NCBI GenBank assembly: GCA_012862575.1
Contig: BLSF01000006.1
Coordinates: 434,001-498,000, forward strand
Reading direction: 5' to 3'
DNA: 64,000 nucleotides
DNA from: Parietichytrium sp. I65-24A
Taxonomy: Eukaryota; Sar; Bigyra; Thraustochytrida; Thraustochytriidae
Made by a program: the position numbers and the translations under genes. Below are positions 30,401 to 38,710 of this stretch, in pieces. The notes below the pieces were generated by a model. That model did not search any database. It worked only from the letters and a program-made list of their open reading frames with translations, and was not told the DNA's origin. Positions within the stretch are counted from its first letter, which is position 1, and the number at the start of each line of letters is the position of its first letter.

Positions 30401-30818
30401 ACAAACCCAATTGGAAGCATAAAATCGAGCAAAGAATGATGTACAGCGCGGTATCCTTTGCGCCCCGCTTGAACACTAAGGTGATGCAATCGACAAGAAA
30501 GCACACCAAAAGTAGAGCAGATACCCAGCGCAGAAGGGGAGCGTTCTCGCGTAGCCTCATGCGCCTGTACTTCTTCTCTAGCTTGTGCGACCCAATAAAT
30601 ACATTCGTAAGCCGGTGAATCTTGGCATTGTCTACCTCCTGTAAGAGCTTGTAGTTGCGGTCCGTCTCATCAGTGTCGGAAAGGTACTCGTCAAACTCTA
30701 TATCGGTTCGGATCGGCGGAGGGGTCATTCTCCCGCCTTTCTCCAGGTCCTCCTCGTCCTTGATGATCACAGTGTCATCGCGTTTTTTCCGGCGAAATAG
30801 TCTGGAAAACACTGACAT
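27486..30818 (-). CDS. polytopic TKL (Raf-like) protein kinase
   Basis: 1110 residues from an ATG. A basic cytosolic N-terminus (1-95) leads to about six hydrophobic helices (about 97-116, 123-142, 158-178, 207-220, 223-247, 260-282). A short coiled coil (about 290-335) comes before the kinase domain. Kinase motifs are IGEGSCGEVYRG (366-377), VAIK with K476 after an insert of about 90 residues, HRDLKSSN (624-631), DLG in place of DFG (644-646), and GSPLWIAPE (692-700). The K/D/D catalytic set is present, and DLG is tolerated in some kinases. The tail of about 300 residues is Ser-rich and acidic. A six-helix membrane sensor joined by a coiled coil to a Raf-like kinase suggests direct signalling from a membrane. 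The ligand is unknown. Confidence 0.9.
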   Translation of the reverse strand: MSVFSRLFRRKKRDDTVIIKDEEDLEKGGRMTPPPIRTDIEFDEYLSDTDETDRNYKLLQEVDNAKIHRLTNVFIGSHKLEKKYRRMRLRENAPLLRWVSALLLVCFLVDCITLVFKRGAKDTALYIILCSILCFQLGLFLFRNRYYSQLLIHYYQYTTTAIGASAFAYVVLSDTLSSCVIYQRRTGNCDPNGDAITFHAEDTTRVAYGMSLLFAVLPFGFRIGFTYIALMYVLALATHVALRVLTLIAFPNSGLGSVILDSLLLDTLYLIVILTIMLYGAYAYERNDRIVFLRMQRTILQSDQLQSELRMVREELGFAEDEANTNELKLEIERAKSDLDRIYPGAQLELESWVMPFDALAVDRRIGEGSCGEVYRGRVRCSRDHLAMYDTTRSNFQAFSNFSFKSTSQPQSGGGWQYGGASPYGAGFPPTPSPLASPVNFSQKFSDSALPLGTPRHTLHRREFSTVPYNSIVAIKRIPKHKVTRKVVLSLLQETLVMSKCRHPNVLRLIGLVYDPFVCVVFEYMALGSLKDLLDDSSPGARNRRSASRQLYESSGKQASCKTNAKDLEDFFKDNDRNIQRNSMIQGLCDFSHPNECVWNHTKTRMCCNVAAGVSYLHSQNILHRDLKSSNLMVDSTQAVKVADLGTARVMNMEDQQDETEASKNGRKNSGGHGAGKGGQTQLRRRPLSRVGSPLWIAPEIISSEGHYNGQCDVWSFGVILCEVMTHRDPYTDVAGRSHFNLLSVVDGNLSPLDFVKDVESHTPPAIIKLARDCCQYDPKRRCSMKQALFRLLQIAVEQETSKVEADAIAMAGPYLRYSQPSRRNLFKRHGSSSVDNIDDSYIAHRPLRYSESNSSKQSTSSSDRCRQRSYSGALGSSKLKSSLEIQEKVHEDDEQRSHGDIEEDEESLSDETDIDDDESFDNRYSSQVARRTSSAIPSYGHPRPISTSTESYMTAPSSPDSPRTWLGESFDGHGSGIPLLRRGFSTHTLGETVDAHKAQSLLSSFPSMGSMLNIKKMEEFSREHSIERLLQKRKTVATLLPSIEASKSSSLPSIPMIDSSGSVLAESNETLGTGTSSSASAPLAQLVIPPAPRRVTSLASSPDLRIFDV

Positions 30819-33525
30819 TTTGCAGCAGCGGCCTTAGGCCAGCTTGGTGACTTCCTCTCTCGCTCTCGTTCTCGCTGTCGCTTGCCTCTCGCTCGCTCTT
30901 CTCCTCCGCCTCTCGTGCGCCACGCAAGCTCTTCCTCGCGAGAAGATCCCCAAAATCAGTTTGCCCTGTTTCCCAGCCAGCGACCATTCAAAGCAGCGTT
31001 CGTATGTACAATCAATCCCCTGAGTTGCCGCAAGACACTTTGCCGTGGCAACCGATTGAGTTGAAATAAAAATATTACACGCAATCGAAAAGCGGCACTC
31101 CGCCCCGCTTTCTCCTTCGCTCACGCTGCGGTAGTTGGTGAAGCAAGTCTCGCGCACCGAGAGGTCCAAGGGGTCGCACAGCGCGAGATGGAGGACGTCA
31201 GCGAACACAGACACATACACAACACGGAGACGACCTGCCAGGTGCCCTGGCTACTGGCTGCCGGAACACTGATGCGACGTAGTGCACGAATGTATCAGGA
31301 AGCACCGGACTAGGCCTTTCGCTGCGAGGAAAGAAAAAAAGAAGGAAAGAAAGAAAGAAGGCGTACTTCTTCAAGTCACTCAACCACTTGCTGCCTTCCC
31401 TACCTAGCTTCAAGCCCTTCGGTGGATCAACAAACTCCTGCTACCCCTGCTCCCAGAGCCCACCTTCCGCCCATTAACGCTCTCGAGTTGCCAGTGAGTC
31501 AGTGGCTGAGTGAGTGAGTGAGTGCCTTATTCCTTCCAGCCAAATGCCGCAAACGACCTGTGCTGTGCTTGCTAGCTCGCACCTCCTTGGTACCCTGCAC
31601 ACCGCTAAATCCCGTTAGCCACCTCGCTAGCCTCGCACCACTCGGAGTCCATCACCTCTCTCTCCCACTCTGTGTGATGATGTGTGATGGACTGGCAGTT
31701 GATTAAAGAGAGGTAGAGAGGGAGGGGGGAGGGAGAGAAAAAAAAGAAAGAAAGGAAGGGAGAGCTGTGTTTGTTTGTTTGTTTGTTTGGTTGCACATCT
31801 ACCCAACTACGTCCTTGTGAGGGCATCACGAAACAATCCGTCCATCCCTCTCCCCCTCCCTATACTCGAGTACCAAGTGCATCGCTCTTTTTAGTTTTAC
31901 CTTTCCTTTTTTTTTTTGCATCTCTCTCCTGCATGCACTACGCCTCCCCACGCCGCGCCAGTAATGCTTCCCGCGAACAGAGAACGTTCTCTGTGAGGAG
32001 TTGCACGATAACACCATCGAAGTGGCTCGTTGTGAGGGCCGCAGCGCTCGAACGGATATTTTGAGGTGTACATGTGGACGGCAAGGTTGGAGGGGTTGGA
32101 GTGGGATAATTTGGGATGGCTTGCGAGTGCTAGTGAGGACTACGAGCCGTGTAACAGTATTCTCGTAAGTGATATATTCCGATGGGCGGTACTCTCTAGA
32201 CTATTTACTAGATAGTAGCTATCGTGAGTACTGGTAGGCGCAAAGATGACGATGGAGCAATCCATATGTCCATGGCTTACATGCGTTTCATCCCAAATCA
32301 ACCCCACCTTTCGTCGGGTTGCGCTTGGCATCACGGACCTGGAAGACTATAACCTCGGTTGCTTTTAATATCCCTAAAAACGTTCAGAAGGGATTTGTAA
32401 ATTAATAGAGTCATGGAATAAATTCGATTTTGGTTTTTGGTTCTGGGTGAAACTATTGCTATGCATTGGGAGCACATGGCGTTCACCGTGTTTTGGTGGA
32501 AGGAGAAATTGCGCCGCGTTCCATCCTGCGGAATGTGGAAAGCCATTGTAGAATGTAATTTGTAAGATGCACAATTTAGGTCATGAGATTCGTAAGGAGG
32601 AGTAGCCCAGTCTTCTCTCGGACGCCAACACCGGGTGTGAAGGGCACAGTGGTTGTGTGTTCATTGCCGATCCGCTCCAAATGTGGCTGCGAACGCCTGA
32701 GGACTCGAGTCTTCTGAAACCCGAAACTCTGAATGATCGAACGGGTCGACCCTTTGCCACCTTTGCCACCTTGGCCACCTTGGGCGGGCAAGTGGGGCAG
32801 GGCGGGCAAGTGGGGCAGGGCGGGCAACGAGAGGGCCTATTTTAAGACCCATCGATCTGGTCTTATGCATTCGACTGGAACGACTCACAGTCAATTAGTC
32901 TTTTGATTGACGAGAGCGGCGATTGACTTCCCGGTCACTCCGTGACCTCTCTGAACCCCTGAAACGCTACGGCACAAGCGCGCGTGGAGCCCCGACGGAA
33001 CCGCGAGTGCCGCGGGACGCAAAATTTGTACTGCCGCCTTCACATGCACAAAGAAAGGTCCATCTATTTAGCTAGCTTTGCGTGCAACCTTTAGAATCCT
33101 CACAGTGATTTCGGAACTCTTAATGCTGAGCGTTTCACCACTCGATTTCACTGTCAATGCACGCCCCGCTCGTTCACAGTACTCACGTCACTGTCAGTAG
33201 TGCACCTCCATCTTCTCGTGCTCCTCGTGACCGCCAGTTTTGCACATCATGTGGGAATCGATGTGGATTGACCAACCCTACGACTCCAATGTGCGTGTAG
33301 CTACTCCCAGCGTTTACAATAGCCAGTCAAATAGTTAAAGAAGTAGAGAGTGTAAGAGTTGTCCCATGAGAAAAGTTGCCGTTGAAACCTACCGCGGCTG
33401 GGTCATCATGCTCGTGAGCCCATGTACTGGTGCACACTTGACATCAAAAGCGAAGAAGATACTCTTTTTAAATTTTCAAAAAGATTGCAAGAAAAACTTG
33501 ACTTGCCTGTAAAAAAACTCTGTTT
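30819..33525. other. 2.7-kb intergenic region
   Basis: No gene is supported. The first part is a pyrimidine-rich leader/promoter of the Raf-like kinase. A TTTG run lies near 31770, a TACTCGAGTA palindrome at about 31863, and an 18-bp G-rich minisatellite at 32782-32827. Small frames follow these repeats. Confidence 0.5.
32782..32827. repeat. 18-bp G-rich minisatellite
   Basis: Two and a half copies of GGGCGGGCAAGTGGGGCA. At least eight runs of three or more G within 46 nt give strong G-quadruplex potential on the plus strand. A related 9-bp CCTTTGCCA/CCTTGGCCA array precedes it at about 32751-32781. Confidence 0.9.
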
Positions 33526-36500
33526 TCAAAACTCCAAGGAGGAGTTGACGCCAACGCTAGACGGCCGATCTAAATAGGAGCGCCTTCGAACAAGGAGTGA
33601 GGGCGAAGATGCAGCGGAAGTCAAGGGCCGGGTTTCGAACAGACGTTCTTTGAGCACGGCGTCTAAAGCTGCGATCCATAAATCATAATCCTGCAAGCGT
33701 TTTGCCCGCAGCCGAAGGGTTGTTCTAAGCTTTGGGCACGACAGCTCAAAGGTGAGCTTTTCTTTGCCGCTGTATACGGTGCAATGCTCATCGAAATTGA
33801 TGACGCCGCGGCAATCCAGGTCGCCTTTCTTCTTGAACCACTTGAGAGAGGAGTGCCGGAGCACACACCATCTTTCTTTCCAAGACATGCCTGACATAAA
33901 AGACTTTTTCAAAAGATATCCTTCAAAGAGAACACGCTCAGAATGACGATACTCAAAAACGCCCAAAGGAAGCTTCAGCAGATCCTCCACAAGAAAGCTT
34001 CTCTCCAGGGCTGCGACCCAGTCGTGACTTGAAGGCGAGTCTTCTGACTCCACCAGAGTGAATTGCCAACTAGATCGTGGTTTGCTCTTCAGATCATCAG
34101 GGACAGAGTGTATCACAAACTCAGAGTCTGACTTGGCTACAGCGTGGGTAACTGTCGGTTCCCACGATATGTCACCTTTGAACTCGCCTTCATTATTCAC
34201 GTAAAACAAACGCGGGAAAGGGCCCGTCGTGTACAACAAAGCGCGCACTTTTCTGCTCTTCAGAAGACTGACTTTGCGCCGATGCCGTGGGCGACCAGGA
34301 GGAGGGGAAGACACAAAGCTTTCCACACTCGAGGTAAAACTGAACTCCTCGCCAAATGCGGACATCGGCGACTGTGGAGAGTCTGGCTTGGAGGACTCTC
34401 GGGTTAGTGGCAAGGACAGCAGGTCGACCGTCTCCACGACCAGCGAGCAAATGACAATGGCCTCGTTTGGCCTCAAGTGGGCTTTCCATGGCCTCCTTCG
34501 GCGTAATAGGTTCGCAACTTTTTGGTACGTCATGAGAGCGCGACAAAATGCTTGAATTATAGTCGCAGCCCGATCTTTCAGCGCAGCTGTTGTGTCTCCA
34601 AGGGGTACAAGGTGTCCTGTGCGCATCTCACTTGAATCTGAGTGGGTGCGGCGTTCAAAACTTGTGTCGCTCGGCTGCCGCGCGTCCTCGCGGTGAATTA
34701 TGGATGAGTGCTCAGGTTCCCAGCAAGGAGCTCCCCTCCCCAGAGATGTTATCATTGACGTAGGGTCACGTACCCCATTGCTCTCGTCCTCACCAGGAAG
34801 GTGGCTCAAATTAGTGGATAGGAGATTAGCCTTACGCTTGTGGATGCGCTTGTAAAATAGCGCGATCGTCGAAGCAGCATGTTCTCTCCGTCTCAGTTCC
34901 CTTCGAAGATTGTTTTCGGCAACGATTGTTTTGATAGAATTGCGAATGGACTCTCGTTTGTTCACCTTGATGTGATGGCCGTCGTATTGACGGGTTTCAA
35001 TATCGCTTGACTCTTCGCCCGTCCCTGGACCTTGAGCAAGTTCTGTAGAATGGTTTTCTGGATCAGCCTGCACTGCAACAATCTGTGACAGCGAGAAATG
35101 ATCCGTAGGTATCGTGATCTCTAGTCTGTTATGGTGATTGGGAGCAAATGCATCACCGTTCTCTGGTCCGAACGTAGGGGGCGGCGGATCAGTTGGTGGC
35201 GGTGGTGAGGATGGTGGGGAAATGAAGCGGAACGACCCCAACGACTCAGAGGGACCTCTCAACTCGGGCTCCGAGTACGTCGAAGTGCTTGACGCTGTTG
35301 ACACCGTCCTCCATTGCCTACCAACGCCAAAAGTTGCTTTGATTCTATCCAACACGAACAAAAACTCGTCCGTTCCAAAGACATGTGTGGACTTTACAGA
35401 ATACTCATCACTGGGCCCGATTAAAGCGATGAGCACTTCACGAACCTGGTCTGCGTTTACAATCTCCAGCTGATTTCGAAAGATGCAACGGTACGATTCC
35501 ACAAAAACTGACAATGGTACGCGAATGGGAAAATAAAGGCGTGAGCGGCGCTCCGCAACCGCGTAGAGCCCGGGAATCACAAGACTCCTATGTATCCAGG
35601 AACCTGGTCCGGTCTCCAGACCCTGACGGACACCTGAGAGAGGAATGCAATACACATGGTACGCATCGAGGAAAAAAGAAGGTGAGCTTAGCAAGGCGTT
35701 GATGTTTTCCTTCTGGGTAGCCAACTCTGTTCGCCTATCTTTGCACATCTGGAATACAAGCCGGCTCAGGCCGGGAACAGTCCCTTGCGAGAGCGCATTG
35801 ACAATCTCGGTAGGAACCCGTGTCGCCAGGCGCTCCTTACTTTCGTCCACTTCGTAGTGAATTAGCCCAAAAGAGTGCTGAACGGTTTGCGAGACAAGTG
35901 ACGGGGCCGCTATTGCATTTCCCAGTTGATCTTTCCAAAAGCTGGAGCTCAGTGGTAGGGTGTGAACGCCTCCTGGTTGCCTTCTCCTGTGCTGCAAGGA
36001 TTCTTCCACTGCTGCGAGAGAATTTTTTCCGGCCTCTGTCAGCGCCTCCCATATCAAGTGTCTCCAGAGCGTGTCTGCTGTTTGAACATTTTGACCTACA
36101 GTACCCCAATCGGGGTCAGCAAGCTCAAGGACTTGTATGGTCACTCCGCTCTCACTGCCGTCTCCGGCAGCACCCGCGATGCGTGGAGACCCGCTTGACT
36201 CCACCCAATCAACTATAGTGTTATTGATGCACTCTTCTAAAACATTCAAAAAGCTCAAATAAAGTTCACGGACGAGGCCGCGAATAGCCGCGGCGGGATC
36301 CCTGCACGTTTGGAGAAAACTTCGGATGACCTCGAGCACTTTATCTCCCCACCCGAAGAGAAGTGCGCAGGACAGGAGTCTTCTTTCGCTCTCCGAGGTG
36401 AGCTTGTATGCACCGTCTAATTTCAAAAAGGCCAAGTGGCCAAGGTCGAGTACACCGCGCAAAAACCGTAGTGCCGATTTAGGGTCGACGCCAACCGCAG

Positions 36501-37212
36501 CTAGGCACTTTTGGGTCCTCGCGAAAGACTCCTCGTTTTTTTCTTCAAAAATGTTATAAGACTGGTCCAGATGCTCGTACGCAGGGATTCTAGCGATGCC
36601 CACGAGCTGGTAGAAGACGTTCAGGCTCCATATCTTGCTGCAGTCAAGAAAGGTGACCTTGCACTTGGCCATCTGGCAGTCAAACTCATCAAACCTGAAC
36701 GCAAACTCCTTGCAGTACGTGCCTTCCGAGGCCGGGTCCCAGTGCCCCGCAAACGTGGCGAGCAAGATGTCCCCAATCTTGAGCAGTTTCCTCAGCTTCT
36801 TCAATCGCTCTGCGCTTCGCTCCTTCACCTTTCCTAGCGCGAGTCCGAACAGCTGGTCTACCACCACCTCGCACGCCGCTCGCCGGCTCCTCTGATTCCC
36901 GCCCCGCACTACCATCTCTTTCGTCCCCACGCTCCTCAGCGCGCCCCTGCACCACCGCAGAGTACCATCATTTCCATCCTTCGCGTCCTTCGCGTCTTTG
37001 TCCCTTTGACCCTTGCTTCCTTTGCTTCCTTTGCTCCCTTTGCTATCTTTGCTCTCCGTGCGGCGCGACCGTCTCGCGCAGTAGTCCTCGAACGGGTTCA
37101 CCCACAGTTCGCCGCCGTCGCCCCACACCACGCGCCCCGAGGACCCCCCGCAGCTGGCCACCACGCGCGACAGTCGCAGCCCGCTCAGTGAGCGCACGTC
37201 CTCGGCGCGCAT
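33526..37212 (-). CDS. highly divergent myosin-like protein with PH domain, probably not an ATPase
   Basis: The frame opens at GTG; the first ATG (37212) gives 1228 residues. The order of segments follows a myosin head. GGELWVNPFEDY (about 34-45) stands for VAVNPYK. FYQLVG (about 200) follows, then FLRGVLDLGHLAFL (about 250-263) for the ILHLGN region, FGLIHYEV for HFAGxVxY, and a converter-like AERRSRLYFPIRVPLSVFVESYRCIF (in two parts, about 553-578). However, the P-loop GESGAGKT is replaced by RGGNQRSRRAA (about 103-113), switch I has no NxNSSRFGK, and switch II DIxGFE reads ELADPDW. ATP hydrolysis is therefore unlikely. IQ-like helices (AASTIALFYKRI; AATIIQAFCRALM) precede a C-terminal PH domain (about 1100-1195, EGYLLKKSFMSGMSWKERWC). 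It may act as a static membrane adaptor. Confidence 0.75.
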   Translation of the reverse strand: MRAEDVRSLSGLRLSRVVASCGGSSGRVVWGDGGELWVNPFEDYCARRSRRTESKDSKGSKGSKGSKGQRDKDAKDAKDGNDGTLRWCRGALRSVGTKEMVVRGGNQRSRRAACEVVVDQLFGLALGKVKERSAERLKKLRKLLKIGDILLATFAGHWDPASEGTYCKEFAFRFDEFDCQMAKCKVTFLDCSKIWSLNVFYQLVGIARIPAYEHLDQSYNIFEEKNEESFARTQKCLAAVGVDPKSALRFLRGVLDLGHLAFLKLDGAYKLTSESERRLLSCALLFGWGDKVLEVIRSFLQTCRDPAAAIRGLVRELYLSFLNVLEECINNTIVDWVESSGSPRIAGAAGDGSESGVTIQVLELADPDWGTVGQNVQTADTLWRHLIWEALTEAGKNSLAAVEESLQHRRRQPGGVHTLPLSSSFWKDQLGNAIAAPSLVSQTVQHSFGLIHYEVDESKERLATRVPTEIVNALSQGTVPGLSRLVFQMCKDRRTELATQKENINALLSSPSFFLDAYHVYCIPLSGVRQGLETGPGSWIHRSLVIPGLYAVAERRSRLYFPIRVPLSVFVESYRCIFRNQLEIVNADQVREVLIALIGPSDEYSVKSTHVFGTDEFLFVLDRIKATFGVGRQWRTVSTASSTSTYSEPELRGPSESLGSFRFISPPSSPPPPTDPPPPTFGPENGDAFAPNHHNRLEITIPTDHFSLSQIVAVQADPENHSTELAQGPGTGEESSDIETRQYDGHHIKVNKRESIRNSIKTIVAENNLRRELRRREHAASTIALFYKRIHKRKANLLSTNLSHLPGEDESNGVRDPTSMITSLGRGAPCWEPEHSSIIHREDARQPSDTSFERRTHSDSSEMRTGHLVPLGDTTAALKDRAATIIQAFCRALMTYQKVANLLRRRRPWKAHLRPNEAIVICSLVVETVDLLSLPLTRESSKPDSPQSPMSAFGEEFSFTSSVESFVSSPPPGRPRHRRKVSLLKSRKVRALLYTTGPFPRLFYVNNEGEFKGDISWEPTVTHAVAKSDSEFVIHSVPDDLKSKPRSSWQFTLVESEDSPSSHDWVAALERSFLVEDLLKLPLGVFEYRHSERVLFEGYLLKKSFMSGMSWKERWCVLRHSSLKWFKKKGDLDCRGVINFDEHCTVYSGKEKLTFELSCPKLRTTLRLRAKRLQDYDLWIAALDAVLKERLFETRPLTSAASSPSLLVRRRSYLDRPSSVGVNSSLEF

Positions 37213-37972
37213 ACCCCGCAACTCCGCTTTCTTCTTTTCCTCTTTTCTTCTTTTCTTCTTTTCTTCTTCCACCCTCTCCACTCTTGTTTTTCTTGCTTCC
37301 CCTTTTCAAAGCCTGTCCTAACGGCGGCTACGAGGACCGCATAAGCCTACTTGCGGGGACCCACGTTGCGGACGCGCACGAGCTTGTCTGACTGTGGGGC
37401 TAACGCATCGCAGTAGAAGAGGATACGGAGCACACGTGCGTTCACGACCTCTTCCTCACAAGCTCCACGCAAAGGTTGCAAACTCTCGCCGTATGTGCCA
37501 TACCGCCAGCTTAGTGAATAAAATAGGAGTCTGTCCATTTACCCGAATGCTAACCGTAAAGTCTAGCTGCCCGCTGAGGGGAAAGGGCGACTACGGGGAA
37601 ATGGTAGGGCCGTCCATAGCGTCCGCACGATTGCACATGAGTTCTGTACTAGATGTACTCGAGTACATTCCTTTCTTCTTTCTTCTTTCGTCTTTCGTCT
37701 TTCTTCTTTCTGCTTGCTAAGCTTACTACTGTGTGACTGCGTACGACTTCTATTACGCGACAGAGTGCTCCTGACCTCGGCCGAGGACGAGTAGCGGCAA
37801 CTCATAGCGAAGGGTTCGGGTATTGACATACTGACATACTGACATACTGAGTTTAGTGACAATTTTGGTTTGGTCGGACAGAGTTTTGGAAGCTGCGAAC
37901 GATAGGTTTGGGGGCGAAAGACGCCGCGAGGACAGGAAGAGGGATTTGTGGGGGCGGACGCGTGCTGGAAGA
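37213..37972. other. divergent promoter region with 16-bp palindrome
   Basis: This lies between the myosin-like (minus) and thioesterase (plus) genes. It holds a perfect palindrome ATGTACTCGAGTACAT at 37653-37668, a TTCTTTCTTTCGTC-type pyrimidine tract (about 37672-37712), and three tandem copies of GACATACT (about 37825-37850) ahead of the thioesterase. Confidence 0.6.
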
Positions 37973-38428
37973 ATGGCAGCAGTTCCTGAGGGCTTTTCGG
38001 TGTGGGAGCAGCGGTGGTCGGACCGATATGTGTCGGATCCATATGAAGACAACGCTGGGCCGTTCTTCGAGTGCCGAAAATCCCGGCGCGCTGGTATTGT
38101 GTTGGAGCGCCGCCATTGCAACGCGTTTGGCTCTGCGCACGGTGGACTGTTGGCAACATTGGCAGATTATTCGCTCTTCCTCACCGCGAACGAGGAACTT
38201 GAAGACTGGGGAGGTGTCACAGTGAATCTCAACCTGAACTACATCTCTGGAGCCCAAAAGGGCGAGTGGCTTGAGGCCACAGGCACGGTTTCCAAAGCCA
38301 CAGCTTCACTGGTCTTCGTCCAAGGCGAGCTTTTCACGAGCAATGGATTAGTTGCAACGTACTCTGGAGTCATCCGCAAGATGCGCAAGAAGAAGAATGA
38401 GATGAAGCCACAAACGAGTAAACTGTAA
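37973..38428 (+). CDS. hot-dog fold thioesterase (PaaI/ACOT13 type)
   Basis: The frame opens at a GTG further upstream. The ATG at 37973, in good context, gives 151 residues starting MAAVPEGFSVWEQRW. The signature is CNAFGSAHGGLLATLADYSLF (residues about 49-69), the N...G..HGG..A.L.D motif of the PaaI/acyl-CoA thioesterase 13 group. It is followed by strands VTVNLNLNYISGAQKGEWLEA, and typical ending strands through FTSNGLVATYSGVIRKM. Such enzymes hydrolyse acyl-CoA or aromatic thioesters, often in mitochondria. The tail is short and Lys-rich. I see no clear targeting peptide. Substrate is not predictable from the motif. Confidence 0.88.
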   Translation: MAAVPEGFSVWEQRWSDRYVSDPYEDNAGPFFECRKSRRAGIVLERRHCNAFGSAHGGLLATLADYSLFLTANEELEDWGGVTVNLNLNYISGAQKGEWLEATGTVSKATASLVFVQGELFTSNGLVATYSGVIRKMRKKKNEMKPQTSKL

Positions 38429-38710
38429 TCGTAAATTCTTTTGTCCTTAGATTCATTCGCTTTCTATCAAAAGCACGAGCCTTGCGCATTTCGCAACGTA
38501 TACAACGAGCAAAATCGATTCATTTAGCGAAACGCAAAATTTGTGCGAGGAGCCTGCTAAAAGTTGCTCGAGCGAACGCTTCAACTAATCGCACCCTTCA
38601 AGGCCGCTCAAACGTTGCGTATGTTTATGAGGTGCAACGTGCAATCGTCTGATAATACACCCACTAGCGCTCGAGACTGGACACAAAGTCTCAGAGTTAG
38701 GACACGTGAC

